Shown: positions 31,857 to 40,668 of the stretch, piece by piece
How positions within the stretch are numbered: the stretch's first letter is position 1
Layout: every line of letters begins with the position of its first letter
NCBI GenBank assembly: GCA_002753745.1
Contig: PEAR01000004.1
Span: 1-45,003, forward strand
Origin: Candidatus Omnitrophota bacterium
Lineage (GTDB): Bacteria > Omnitrophota > Gorgyraeia > Zapsychrales > Fredricksoniimonadaceae
Direction: 5' to 3'
Length of the DNA: 45,003 nucleotides
The notes under the pieces: generated by a model
The model's input: the letters and a program-made list of their open reading frames with translations, nothing else
What the model was told of the DNA's origin: nothing
Databases searched by the model: none
Translations under genes and position numbers: made by a program

Positions 31857-33025
31857 TTGCCCTTTCTTAAAAAACCTGCCGCTGTTTCGCGCGCCCAGGA
31901 ATCTGCTTCCTTGATATCACTTAACGACGGATTACCAATGCTCTTATGCAAAAGGACCGTACGTTCAACAATCTTGTAAATCCCCGGAAACGGAAGGTTA
32001 CCCGCCAAAAATGCCTCTACCGCCACTTCATCAGCCGCGTTTAACACGGCCGGGGCTGTACCTCCCCGGCGAGAAACATCAAAAGCCAACGCCAGGGCCG
32101 GAAACTTCGCCACATCCGGCGGCTCAAATGTCAACTGTTTGATCGCTGCCAGATCGAGTCCCTTTAAACCGGTTGGTAATCTTTCCGGGAAGGTCAGCGC
32201 GTACTGGATCGGAATGCGCATATCCGTCACACTCATCTGAGCGATCATCGATCCGTCGATGTACTCAACCAGTGAATGCACCAGCGCCTGCGGATGGATG
32301 ACCACCTTAACCTGATCCTGTGCCAATGAAAATAACCGCTGCGCTTCGATCACTTCAAACCCCTTGTTCATCAACGTTGCGGAATCGACCGTGATCTTGG
32401 CTCCCATTTTCCACCGGGGATGTTTAAGAACATCCTTGACCGTCAACTTACCCTGCCTGGAACGTGGTAACCTCAACAATGGCCCGCCGGACGCTGTTAA
32501 ATGAATACAGCGGAGATCCTCGCGACGATGACCTTCTAGTGATTGAAAGATCGCGCTTTGTTCGCTATCGACCGGAATAATTCTCGCCCGGCAGCGCCTC
32601 GCCTCGCTCATGATCATTTCGCCCGCAACCACCAGGGCTTCCTTATTGGCGGGAGCAACAAGTTTTCCGGCTTGAACAGCGCTCAAAAAAGGATCCAACG
32701 CCACTGAACCGCTCATGGCAAGGACAACGATATCAATGTTCTTGTCTGCAACCAATGCCGGCAGATCCGTCGCAACATCAAAGAAACTGACCTTCCGGCC
32801 AAAGGAAGCCTTCATCGCCTGAATATGCTCTTTTGATAACGCCACCTTGGCCGGGTTAAACCGCCGGACCTGCTTCGTTAACAACTTCACATTATTAAAC
32901 GCGGTCAACAATACGACGTCATAACGGTCAGGATGCCGGGCAATAACATCAAGTGTATTGATTCCGATTGATCCTGTAGCCCCCAGAAGGGCAACGCGTT
33001 TTCTTACCATTGATTTTTTTAACAT
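31853..33025 (-). CDS. dxr: 1-deoxy-D-xylulose 5-phosphate reductoisomerase
   Basis: 390 residues from the ATG at 33025; starts at 33010 (385 residues) and 33070 (405) are also possible, since none has a clear ribosome site. Dxr makes MEP, committing the non-mevalonate isoprenoid pathway. Visible are the NADPH site LLGATGSIGINTLDVI, VAPANKEALVVAGE, the metal site IPVDSEQSAIFQ with its Asp and Glu, LTASGGPL, HPRWKMGAKITVDSATLMNKGFEVIEA and VIHPQALVHSLVEYIDGS. The neighbouring cdsA and uppS use the lipid products downstream. Confidence 0.96.
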   Translation of the reverse strand: MLKKSMVRKRVALLGATGSIGINTLDVIARHPDRYDVVLLTAFNNVKLLTKQVRRFNPAKVALSKEHIQAMKASFGRKVSFFDVATDLPALVADKNIDIVVLAMSGSVALDPFLSAVQAGKLVAPANKEALVVAGEMIMSEARRCRARIIPVDSEQSAIFQSLEGHRREDLRCIHLTASGGPLLRLPRSRQGKLTVKDVLKHPRWKMGAKITVDSATLMNKGFEVIEAQRLFSLAQDQVKVVIHPQALVHSLVEYIDGSMIAQMSVTDMRIPIQYALTFPERLPTGLKGLDLAAIKQLTFEPPDVAKFPALALAFDVSRRGGTAPAVLNAADEVAVEAFLAGNLPFPGIYKIVERTVLLHKSIGNPSLSDIKEADSWARETAAGFLRKGK

Positions 33026-33079
33026 TCTGTTATAAATAATAAAAGTTCGCTGCCGGCGCAAACACGACATACCGCAAAG

Positions 33080-33901
33080 CTATTGCACGTTCAGGGTTGA
33101 GCTCATATATAAATAAAAAGCCGGCGCGGAAAAAAGAAGACTGTCCACTGCATCAAGAATGCCGCCTATCCCCGGCATAAGACTTCCGGAATCCTTAACA
33201 TTACAATCACGTTTGATCAACGACTCGGACAAATCTCCCAGCTGACCAAGACCGCCGAAGAACGCGCCCATTAACCCCACAAAATAGGGCGTAAATTGAG
33301 GGAACGAAGGGAGCCACGAACGACACAGGATCGCCACCAGCGTACTAACCAGGATACCCCCAAGCGTGCCCTCGATCGACTTGTTCGGACTCACTTTAGG
33401 AAGTAAAGGATGACGCCCAATCCAAGTGCCGATAAAAAGCGCCCCGATATCTCCCGCCTTGGTAATCAAAATAATAAAACCGGCCAATTTGGCACCCTCC
33501 ATTCCCGGCAGCAGCAAGCGAGTTTTTACCAAAAAACTGAAAAACCAGGAAACATACAAAACGCCAAAAAGCGTTGTTGAGAGACCGAGAATGGCATGAC
33601 GATTATCCTGACGATTAAACTGCAGCATCAAAATAAGCAAAAAAGCACAAACGATAAAAAGAAGTTCCCAATTCCGGGTCAGCTCAAAACGAAAGAATAT
33701 AGAAAGAGGGATCAAAAGGCCTATAAAAATGCCGGTATAGCTGTAAATAGGGATATCTTTTTTCTTGATCATGTAAAAGAACTCATAAAGGCCTCCGATG
33801 GTGATCCCGCAGACTGTGGCAATAAAAAACCACTCATTAAGCACCGCAAGGATCGCAACCAGAACCGCAAAAGCGCCGCTCACAAATCGCATAGGATTCA
33901 T
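33080..33901 (-). CDS. cdsA: Phosphatidate cytidylyltransferase
   Basis: 273 residues with about eight membrane segments. It forms CDP-diacylglycerol from phosphatidate and CTP. The C-terminal signature SPNKSIEGTLGGILVSTLVA, then GQLGDLSESLIKRDCNVKDSGSLMPGIGGILDAVDSLLFSAPAFY, is diagnostic; the usual PGHGGILDRxDS is PGIGGILDAVDS here, so the His and Arg positions are changed. Another catalytic acid (the KDSG Asp) is present. It overlaps uppS as ATGA. Confidence 0.94.
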   Translation of the reverse strand: MNPMRFVSGAFAVLVAILAVLNEWFFIATVCGITIGGLYEFFYMIKKKDIPIYSYTGIFIGLLIPLSIFFRFELTRNWELLFIVCAFLLILMLQFNRQDNRHAILGLSTTLFGVLYVSWFFSFLVKTRLLLPGMEGAKLAGFIILITKAGDIGALFIGTWIGRHPLLPKVSPNKSIEGTLGGILVSTLVAILCRSWLPSFPQFTPYFVGLMGAFFGGLGQLGDLSESLIKRDCNVKDSGSLMPGIGGILDAVDSLLFSAPAFYLYMSSTLNVQ

Positions 33902-34623
33902 TTTAAGGCTCCTTTGATATCACCGAACCGGCGTTCACGCCTTGAAAATTCAGCAATGGCCTTTTCCAGCTCAACCGGCGTGAACTCAGGCCAAAACTTA
34001 TCGGTAAAATAAAATTCAGCATAAGACAACTGCCAAAGAAGAAAATTGCTGATCCGCTGCTCACCCGATGTGCGGATCAAAAGGTCCGGATCCACAAGAC
34101 CGTCCGTATAAAGATACCGGGCGAACAACGCCTCATCGAGAGATTGCAGTGAAACTTTTCCCGCGGCGAGATCGACACTAAACAAACGAACAGCATCCAG
34201 AATTTCCTGACGCCCGCCATAATTGAAAGCGATATTAAGCGTCAACCCGGTATTATTTTTCGTATATTCAGCCGCATGATCAAAAGTCTCAAGCACGGCC
34301 TTCGGGGCACCCTCACGCCGACCAGACATACGGAAACGCACATTGTTCTCATGCAGTTTTCGCAGCTTCTGCGACAATACAGTCACCAGCGTCTGCATCA
34401 ACATCGAGACTTCATTGACCGGACGGGTCCAGTTCTCAGTAGAAAAAGTATATAACGTTAGCACCTTGACGCCGACACTCGCCGCGGCTTCAACAATCTC
34501 ATCGACCCGCTTGACGCCCTCGAGATGTCCCTGAGTACGCGCCAAGCCATGGGCTTTAGCCCAACGGCCGTTACCATCCATAATGATTGCTATATGTTGC
34601 GGAATAACCATACGGGAATCCAT
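33898..34623 (-). CDS. uppS: Undecaprenyl diphosphate synthase
   Basis: 241 residues. It makes the C55 lipid carrier for peptidoglycan and O-antigen. Signatures: HIAIIMDGNGRWAKAHGLARTQGHLEG with catalytic Asp in MDGNGRW, LTLYTFSTENWTRP, LNIAFNYGGRQEI and the C-terminal DPDLLIRTSGEQRISNFLLWQLSYAEFYFTDKFWPEF. Start at 34623 is ATG without a clear ribosome site; a 9-bp hairpin lies 13 nt upstream. ATG 34611 is an alternative. The cdsA-dxr-rseP order downstream is classical. Confidence 0.97.
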   Translation of the reverse strand: MDSRMVIPQHIAIIMDGNGRWAKAHGLARTQGHLEGVKRVDEIVEAAASVGVKVLTLYTFSTENWTRPVNEVSMLMQTLVTVLSQKLRKLHENNVRFRMSGRREGAPKAVLETFDHAAEYTKNNTGLTLNIAFNYGGRQEILDAVRLFSVDLAAGKVSLQSLDEALFARYLYTDGLVDPDLLIRTSGEQRISNFLLWQLSYAEFYFTDKFWPEFTPVELEKAIAEFSRRERRFGDIKGALK

Positions 34624-34635
34624 TTAGAAAATGAA

Positions 34636-34657
34636 TCGAAGGATGAAGATCCCTCGA
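34636..34657 (-). other. Small hairpin immediately upstream of uppS
   Basis: A 9-bp stem with one G-U pair (arms 34636-34644 and 34649-34657) and a four-base loop lies about 13 nt before the uppS ATG and is followed on the minus strand by a T-rich stretch. It could be a weak terminator of the coiled-coil gene or a structure affecting uppS translation, since uppS lacks a ribosome site. Confidence 0.45.
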
Positions 34658-34684
34658 TCGTGGATAAAGCCTGCTTTAACGAAA

Positions 34685-35209
34685 CTATTTTCTTTCAGCG
34701 CGGGAAGCCGCCTCGAGCGCCTGTTCAGCCGCTTTGGCCTTAGCCTTGGCTTCCGCTTCAGCCATGATCTGGGCAGCTTTTGCTTCGGCAATGGCCTCAG
34801 CCTTGGCCCTGGCCGCCTCAGCCGCTGCCTGGGCTTCCGCTTTAGACGCCGCCTCGACACGGCCTTGCAATGTTTCCTGCATATCCAAGGCGCTTTTTAA
34901 ATTCTTCTCAAGGCTTTCCTTGCGCTCAGAGAGAACACTAAGCTCACTCTTTATCCCGTTCTTTTCTTCCCGCTCTTTATCAAGGGATTCCTGCATCCGA
35001 GATAATTTAACCTGGGTGGTTTGAAGGTCTGCCTCAAGCTTCTTGATCCTGTAATCGCCCTTTTGCAATTCCTCCTCGGCAACCATCCGACTGTAACGTT
35101 CCTGGTCCAAAATACGCGTTACTTCCTGATTCTCCTTGTAATAACGAACAACCAGAAATATGCTGATAACGATTACAATAAATAATATAAAATAAAGCGT
35201 TTTCTTCAC
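34685..35209 (-). CDS. Membrane-anchored coiled-coil protein, alanine/lysine/glutamate rich
   Basis: 174 residues, starting with GTG that overlaps the stop of the OmpA-type gene (GTGA), so translation is coupled. One N-terminal membrane helix (about 4-22) is followed by a continuous charged coiled coil to the end; residues 120-170 are almost entirely Ala, Glu and Lys (AEAQAAAEAARAKAEAIAEA type repeats), similar in composition to TolA's middle region but with no TolA C-terminal domain. It may span the periplasm as a rod that works with the OmpA-type lipoprotein. No named family is recognised. Confidence 0.78.
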   Translation of the reverse strand: MKKTLYFILFIVIVISIFLVVRYYKENQEVTRILDQERYSRMVAEEELQKGDYRIKKLEADLQTTQVKLSRMQESLDKEREEKNGIKSELSVLSERKESLEKNLKSALDMQETLQGRVEAASKAEAQAAAEAARAKAEAIAEAKAAQIMAEAEAKAKAKAAEQALEAASRAERK

Positions 35210-35820
35210 GAGTTATCCCCGGCCTTGGTTGTTTTCGGCATAATAATGATCTCAACCCGGCGATTCTTTTGACGTCCTTCGGCGGTGTCATTCCCTGTAA
35301 CAGGACGGTACTCACCATACCCAATCGCCGCCAGGCGTTGCGGTGACACATTCTGCTCGATCAAATGATGAAGAACGCTTAAAGCCCTTGCTGAAGACAA
35401 TTCCCAATTTGATTTCCAACCGGAGTGCCGGATAGGCTCATTATCTGTATGGCCTTCTATTCCTATCCCAAGATCAGGCACGATATTCTGGATGACCCTT
35501 GTTACCTTATTGAGTTTTTCAAAAGAATCAGCTTTAAGGTCGGCTTTTCCTGAATCAAAAAGGACTTCCGCTACGAACGTAATGACGAGCCCTTTCTCAA
35601 GCATCTCAACCTTTACCTGCTTATCTGCGATCTCTCCCGAAAGACGATCCTCCAATTCTTTCTTGGCGCGTTCAAGCTCATTCAACTCACTCTTCAAACT
35701 GGATATCCGCTCGACATCTACCCGGCGCCCTTTTTGAAGAATAACCGTGCACCCGCTAGAACCTGCCGCTAGGGCCACCAATAAAAGAGGCATGATCCAT
35801 GAACAACGCAATCCTGACAT
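35206..35820 (-). CDS. OmpA/Pal-type peptidoglycan-binding lipoprotein
   Basis: 204 residues with a GGAGGG site. The signal peptide ends near AAGSSGC, a lipobox-like site (Cys24) with Ser at -3. A coiled coil (about 36-65) precedes the OmpA domain: VLFDSGKADLKADSFEKL, IEGHTDNEPIRHSGWKSNWELSSARA and NRRVEIIIMPK. The Asp of GHTDN and the Arg of NRRVEI bind diaminopimelate in peptidoglycan. The domain is MotB-like in the way VEMLEKGLVITF precedes it. It lies after purA (46 bp gap with an AT-rich hairpin) and is coupled to the coiled-coil gene. Confidence 0.88.
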   Translation of the reverse strand: MSGLRCSWIMPLLLVALAAGSSGCTVILQKGRRVDVERISSLKSELNELERAKKELEDRLSGEIADKQVKVEMLEKGLVITFVAEVLFDSGKADLKADSFEKLNKVTRVIQNIVPDLGIGIEGHTDNEPIRHSGWKSNWELSSARALSVLHHLIEQNVSPQRLAAIGYGEYRPVTGNDTAEGRQKNRRVEIIIMPKTTKAGDNS

Positions 35821-35831
35821 AAATTCCCTCC

Positions 35832-35858
35832 TAAAAATTATTCGATGAATAATTTTTA
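35832..35858. other. AT-rich perfect hairpin between purA and the OmpA-type gene
   Basis: TAAAAATTATTC and its exact complement (arms 35832-35843 and 35847-35858) around a three-base centre. It ends right before the GGAGGG ribosome site of the lipoprotein gene. With no GC base pairs beyond one it is a weak terminator; it may be an RNA processing site or a binding site. Confidence 0.6.
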
Positions 35859-35866
35859 ACCTAACC

Positions 35867-37138
35867 CTATCTTACGATAATTTCATCCCGTTCCGAACCA
35901 ATAGATATAAATTTGATCGGCACCCCTACCAGCCGCTCCATCCGTTCAACATACCGACGGGCCTCTGCAGGTAGTTTGGCAAAATCACGGATCCCGCTGA
36001 TCGGCGTCCTCCAGCCAGGCATTTCTTCGTAAACAGGCTTGGCCTTACAAAGAACCTCGTAATCATGAGGATAATCCTTTAACAGCTTTCCTTTATAACG
36101 GTACGCGCTACAGAGACTGATCGACTTTAACTCATCAAGAACATCCAGTTTCATAATAGCCAGTTCATTATAACCACCGATTGTCGCAGCGTAACGGACG
36201 AGAACACTGTCAAACCACCCGCAACGGCGGGCACGGCCGGTCGTCGAGCCGAACTCCTTCCCTTTCGTACGGATCTCATTATCCATGCGCGCATCAAATT
36301 CAGTCGGAAAAGGGCCTTCACCCACCCGGGTAGTGTATGCTTTCACCGCCGCAATGATCTTATTGATCCTGGTCGGTGCAACACCGCAGCCACTGGAAAT
36401 GCCGCCGACGATCGTATTCGAAGATGTCACGTAAGGATAAGTCCCAAAATCTATATCAAGAAATGCGCCCTGGGCTCCCTCAAATAAAGCCGTCCGCCCT
36501 TCATTGATCTCACGATTAACAAACAGCGCCGTATCACACACATAAGGCTTTAACCGGCGGGCATACGCAACATATTCATCGTGAATGGCGTCGAAATGAA
36601 ATCCTTTCTGACCAAACACCTTGCGGAAATACTCATTCTTCTCTCGAAGATTATCTTTCAATTTATCGCTGAACACCCGTGGGTTTAACAAGTCGACCAT
36701 GCGGATTCCACAACGAGTGACCTTATCCGCATAACAGGGCCCAATGCCGCGACCGGTCGTCCCGATCTTGTGCTCTCGCATGGTTTCCCTCAAACCATCG
36801 AGGACACGATGGTACGGCATAACGACATGACAATTTACCGCGATCTTTAATTGCTTAGGCGTTACTTTGATCCCCCTGGCTTTAAGGCCGTCAATCTCAT
36901 CCAGCAACGCTTTAGGGTCAACGACCACACCATTACCGATTACACACACCTTACCCTTACGCAAAATAGCTGAAGGCAAAAGATGGAAAACATATTGTTC
37001 TTTACCAACAATAACCGTATGACCCGCGTTGCTGCCACCCTGATAACGTACGGTAATATCAACATCCTTGGAAAGGATATCGATCAGTTTCCCTTTGCCT
37101 TCGTCACCCCATTGGGCGCCGACAACCGCGATATTCAT
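35867..37138 (-). CDS. purA: Adenylosuccinate synthetase
   Basis: 423 residues, normal for PurA. It joins IMP and aspartate with GTP on the way to AMP. Visible are GAQWGDEGKGKLID (P-loop and catalytic Asp, 7-20), GGSNAGHTVI with catalytic His, GTTGRGIGPCYADK, LFEGAQGAFLDIDFGTYPYVTSSNT and TTGRARRCGWFD. The start at 37138 has AAGGGAGAAGG upstream. It lies 13 bp after the membrane-protein gene. Confidence 0.98.
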   Translation of the reverse strand: MNIAVVGAQWGDEGKGKLIDILSKDVDITVRYQGGSNAGHTVIVGKEQYVFHLLPSAILRKGKVCVIGNGVVVDPKALLDEIDGLKARGIKVTPKQLKIAVNCHVVMPYHRVLDGLRETMREHKIGTTGRGIGPCYADKVTRCGIRMVDLLNPRVFSDKLKDNLREKNEYFRKVFGQKGFHFDAIHDEYVAYARRLKPYVCDTALFVNREINEGRTALFEGAQGAFLDIDFGTYPYVTSSNTIVGGISSGCGVAPTRINKIIAAVKAYTTRVGEGPFPTEFDARMDNEIRTKGKEFGSTTGRARRCGWFDSVLVRYAATIGGYNELAIMKLDVLDELKSISLCSAYRYKGKLLKDYPHDYEVLCKAKPVYEEMPGWRTPISGIRDFAKLPAEARRYVERMERLVGVPIKFISIGSERDEIIVR

Positions 37139-37151
37139 TGATCCTTCTCCC

Positions 37152-37850
37152 TTAGAATAACTGTTGAATAAAAATCACAAACACGCCCGCCCCTAAAGCC
37201 GTGTAAACTGCGGCAAGAACAGATAACATCAAAGAACGCTTTTTAACAAAAAACGAACGATTCCCTGACAAACAATAAAGAGCTGTTCCGGCAGAAACTG
37301 CCAACAGTAGAACCAGAGCAGCTTCATAAACGAATAATGACCACACGGTCGACCATATTAAGCCCGGCATGTATATTTCATTGGACAATAACAGGACGGC
37401 AACATTCACGGGACAGCTAAAACCCGCGAAAGCCATCAAAGCACCCAGTAATGTCCCGCCGATAAACATCACGACCGGTGGTGGCAAACGGTCAGAAACA
37501 CCCATCCGAGGGAAAAGTCTTTCAAATGGCGCCGACCGGTAGAACCTATACCATCCAAAAGCAAGCCGACATCCCGTCGCGATAAGCACTGTCGCGATAA
37601 CCATATAAAAAATTGCCGCCGTTCTAAAATACCACAAGCCGGAAATCACATCATTAAACAGCCCCAGCCGCAAAACAAGGCCAGTGCATAAATGACCGAC
37701 AATGAAGCCGCCGAAAACCCATTGAAAAAGAACCTTTGCATCAAGCGTCAGCAACACCATTAATCCCGACAAGGCCATGACAGCAAGATAAGGCGGTGTA
37801 AACCCGTCACTTATCCCTCCCATGAACGCCGTAAAGAACTTGTCCGCCAT
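37152..37850 (-). CDS. Polytopic inner-membrane protein, possibly distant CcdA/LysE-like
   Basis: 232 residues with about six membrane helices. Two related segments, DGFTPPYLAVMALSGL near residue 15 and FAGFSCPVNVAVLLLSNE near 140, stand at the start of each half. This two-fold pattern with a Pro- or Cys-containing helix is reminiscent of CcdA/LysE-type internal duplication, but the Cys pair required for thiol transfer is not there (only one Cys in the second segment). The first ATG is 2 bp after the serA stop. I cannot name the family with confidence; it could be a small transporter. Confidence 0.6.
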   Translation of the reverse strand: MADKFFTAFMGGISDGFTPPYLAVMALSGLMVLLTLDAKVLFQWVFGGFIVGHLCTGLVLRLGLFNDVISGLWYFRTAAIFYMVIATVLIATGCRLAFGWYRFYRSAPFERLFPRMGVSDRLPPPVVMFIGGTLLGALMAFAGFSCPVNVAVLLLSNEIYMPGLIWSTVWSLFVYEAALVLLLAVSAGTALYCLSGNRSFFVKKRSLMLSVLAAVYTALGAGVFVIFIQQLF

Positions 37851-37852
37851 AA

Positions 37853-39445
37853 TCAGACTTTCAACATCTTTACGAACTGAATCCCGTTCGTTCTCTTCAA
37901 TTCATCAATGACGTTCTGCGGGACCGGACCATCGACATTAACCACACTGACCGCCGTCGCGCCCTGTTTCTCGCGCCCGAAAGTAATATATGCAATATTG
38001 ATCTTGGCATTTCCTAAAGCCAACCCGACCGCTCCGACAATGCCGGGAACATCATTATTACGAATGAATAGAATGTCTCCCGACGGGACCGCCTCTACAT
38101 AAACATTATTCACCTTAACGATCCGCGGCTGTTTATTGGCCGATAATGTCCCCGAGACAACCAGCGTCTCTTTATCCGTCACTAATTCTAACGTGATACA
38201 ATTAACAAATTCGCCTTCCGAATTCGAATGCACTTCCTGGACATCGATGCCGCGTTCCTTGGCAATATCAAGCGAATTAATAGCATTGATGTTATCAACC
38301 AAAATAGGTTTCAAAACCCCATGCGCCAACGCCATCGTCACCGGCATAACATTATAACGGGTCAGAATACCGCTGTAGGTGATCTTGATCGCCTTGATCC
38401 CGCCATTCAACAGCTGGCCGGTAAACTTGCCCAGCTTGTCGCCCAGATCAATATATGGCTCCAAAGCTTTATATGATTCTTCATCCAAAGAGGGGAAATT
38501 GGCAGCGTTGCGAATGCCCTTTCCAAGCAATGCATCACGAACAGTATAAGCGATCTCAATAGCCACATTAACCTGCGCTTCGGCCGTCGATGCTCCCAAA
38601 TGCGGTGTCATCACGCAATTGTCGAGCTTAAGGAACGGACAATCAGGCTTGATCGGCTCATCATCATAAACGTCAAGGGCCGCACCCGCGATCCGTTTTG
38701 ACTCAAGCGCCTTGGCCAAATCTGCTTCATCAATAATGCCGCCGCGGGCACAATTGATCAGTCTCACAGACTTCTTCATCATCTCGATCTCTTTCGCGCT
38801 GATCATGCCCTTGGTTTCGTCAGTCTTTGGCACGTGCACCGTAATAAAATCGGAATTCTTCATTATATCTTCGACAGTCGACATAACAATGCCGCGCTTG
38901 GCGGCCATTTCCGCCGAGAGAAAAGGATCATAGGCTTTAATGGTCATCCCGAATCCCTGGGCAAACTTTGCCACCGTCGAACCGATACGGCCTAGCCCGA
39001 TGATCCCCAGAACCTTCCCGTAGAGCTCGATCCCCTGGAATTTATTACGTTCCCATTTGCCGGCCTTCATCGAAGAATGGGCCTGCGGAATATTCCGTGC
39101 CAGAGCCATGATCAAACTAAACGCATGTTCTGCCGTCGAGGTGGTATTCCCGCCCGGCGTATTCATCGCAATAATACCTTTTTTAGTCGCGGCCTTAAGA
39201 TCGACATTATCCAGCCCCACACCCGCACGGCCGATAACCTTAAGCTTTGCCGCCGCCTGAATGATTTCCTCCGTCACCTGGGTTCCGGAACGGATTACCA
39301 GCGCATCATAATTGCCAATGACCGCCTTTAGCGTGTCAGGTGTCAAATCATACTTAGTATCGACCTCAAAAGCATCCCCTTCTCTGAGGATCTTTAAACC
39401 TTCTTCCGCCAATTTATCGCTGACTAAAACTTTCATTTTCGACAT
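37853..39445 (-). CDS. serA: D-3-phosphoglycerate dehydrogenase
   Basis: 530 residues from the ATG at 39445 with an AGGGTGA site; the frame to 39454 would use GTG. It is the long SerA type: substrate domain with YDALVIRSGTQVTEEII and RAGVGLDNVDLKAATKKGI, NAD domain GIIGLGRIGSTVAKFAQGFGM, NCARGGIIDEADL with catalytic Arg, and MTPHLGASTAEAQ with catalytic His, then an intervening domain and an ACT domain (FIRNNDVPGIVGAVGLALGNAKINIAYI) that binds serine as feedback inhibitor. A class V aminotransferase lies directly upstream, so serine synthesis is likely an operon. Confidence 0.97.
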   Translation of the reverse strand: MSKMKVLVSDKLAEEGLKILREGDAFEVDTKYDLTPDTLKAVIGNYDALVIRSGTQVTEEIIQAAAKLKVIGRAGVGLDNVDLKAATKKGIIAMNTPGGNTTSTAEHAFSLIMALARNIPQAHSSMKAGKWERNKFQGIELYGKVLGIIGLGRIGSTVAKFAQGFGMTIKAYDPFLSAEMAAKRGIVMSTVEDIMKNSDFITVHVPKTDETKGMISAKEIEMMKKSVRLINCARGGIIDEADLAKALESKRIAGAALDVYDDEPIKPDCPFLKLDNCVMTPHLGASTAEAQVNVAIEIAYTVRDALLGKGIRNAANFPSLDEESYKALEPYIDLGDKLGKFTGQLLNGGIKAIKITYSGILTRYNVMPVTMALAHGVLKPILVDNINAINSLDIAKERGIDVQEVHSNSEGEFVNCITLELVTDKETLVVSGTLSANKQPRIVKVNNVYVEAVPSGDILFIRNNDVPGIVGAVGLALGNAKINIAYITFGREKQGATAVSVVNVDGPVPQNVIDELKRTNGIQFVKMLKV

Positions 39446-39487
39446 CTGAATCACCCTGCCTTTTATGACGGGCTAAAGCCCATTAAT

Positions 39488-40627
39488 TTATGAATTAAGC
39501 ACTTTCTGAGCAGCAGATAAACTGGCACCCAGCTCAAACTTATGTCCGGCCTCTTTCAAAACCTTTTCAAGAACAGAAAGGCCGGTCAGTAAATCATACT
39601 CGTCAACAGCCCCCATATGCGCGATACGCACGATCTTGCCGTCGAGGTCGCCCTGGCCGCCCGCCATGGTGATCCCGTGAACATCGCGCATGGTCTTAAC
39701 GATCTTCTTGGGATTTAACGCCTCCGGGATCAAGATCGCCGTCAGTCCGCGTGAACGATACTGCGGTTGAGCGTAGATCTTAAGTCCGATCGCCTCTGCT
39801 CCGGCCCAAACAGCTTTGGCCATCTTAAGATAATATTCCTGTTTTTTGTCGATCCCTTCAATCAGCAGCATCTTGATCGCTTCGTTAAGTGCGATAATAA
39901 TATTGATCGCAGGAGTGAACGGTGTATCAGTATCCGCCAGCGCCTTACGGGATTTGCGCAGATCAAAATAAAAACGGATATTGGTGGACGTCTCAATCAT
40001 CGCGATCGCTTTAGCGCTGACCGCGACGATCCCGACGCCGGGCGGGAGCATCAATCCCTTGTGCGAGCCGGAACAGACAACATCAACGCCCCACTCATCC
40101 ATTTTCATCGGCTCAGTCCCCAGCGCGCTAACCGCGTCCACGACCAAAGCTACCGGCGTATTTTTCACTACTGCGCCGATCGCCGCCATGTCGGGTGTGG
40201 CCGATGTGGAGGTTTCGCATTGCGTCAAAAAGATTGCTTTAGCATCAGGATGCTGGGCTAACGCCGCTTTAACCTCATCTGCCGTGATCGTCCGACCCCA
40301 TTCGATCTTGATCGTAACGGCATTGAGCTTGTACGCTTTAGCCAGCGACGCCCAGCGTTCACCAAACTTGCCATACTCAACGGTAATTACCTTATCACCG
40401 GGAGAAACAATATTCGCTACCGCCGCTTCCATCGCACCAGTGCCCGATGAAGCCAGCAAGTAGACGTCGCTCGTCGTATTAATGATCTTTTTCAAGCCTT
40501 CCGTGACTTCCTTAAGGATCTGCTGAAACTGAGGGGTCCGGTGATGCATGATCGGACGCCCGAGGACCTCGCAAAGCTCGACAGGGACTTTTGAAGGTCC
40601 GGGTGTAAGCAACAAACCTTTTTTCAT
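39488..40627 (-). CDS. Class V aminotransferase (alanine/serine-glyoxylate family), likely serving in serine synthesis
   Basis: 379 residues. A PLP enzyme of the AgxT/PucG type: LLTPGPSKVPVEL, HHRTPQF, LLASSGTGAMEAAVAN, VVDAVSALGTEPMKMDEWGVDVVCSGSHKGLMLPPG with PLP-binding Lys in SGSHKG, and IVRIAHMGAVDEYDLLTGLSVLE. Family members use alanine, serine or glyoxylate. Because it is next to serA and no separate serC is visible, it may use 3-phosphohydroxypyruvate; some broad-specificity class V enzymes are known to do so. That substrate assignment is inference. It stands 42 bp upstream of serA in the same direction. Confidence 0.88.
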   Translation of the reverse strand: MKKGLLLTPGPSKVPVELCEVLGRPIMHHRTPQFQQILKEVTEGLKKIINTTSDVYLLASSGTGAMEAAVANIVSPGDKVITVEYGKFGERWASLAKAYKLNAVTIKIEWGRTITADEVKAALAQHPDAKAIFLTQCETSTSATPDMAAIGAVVKNTPVALVVDAVSALGTEPMKMDEWGVDVVCSGSHKGLMLPPGVGIVAVSAKAIAMIETSTNIRFYFDLRKSRKALADTDTPFTPAINIIIALNEAIKMLLIEGIDKKQEYYLKMAKAVWAGAEAIGLKIYAQPQYRSRGLTAILIPEALNPKKIVKTMRDVHGITMAGGQGDLDGKIVRIAHMGAVDEYDLLTGLSVLEKVLKEAGHKFELGASLSAAQKVLNS

Positions 40628-40668
40628 ATAAACACCTTCCTGATTGAATTAATTAGAAATAAACTTCC

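Noticed and set aside
34685-34900. Ala/Lys/Glu-rich repeat as a DNA satellite or CRISPR-like array
   Set aside because: The repetition is at the protein level with variable codons, typical of a coiled coil; there are no regular identical DNA units with spacers.
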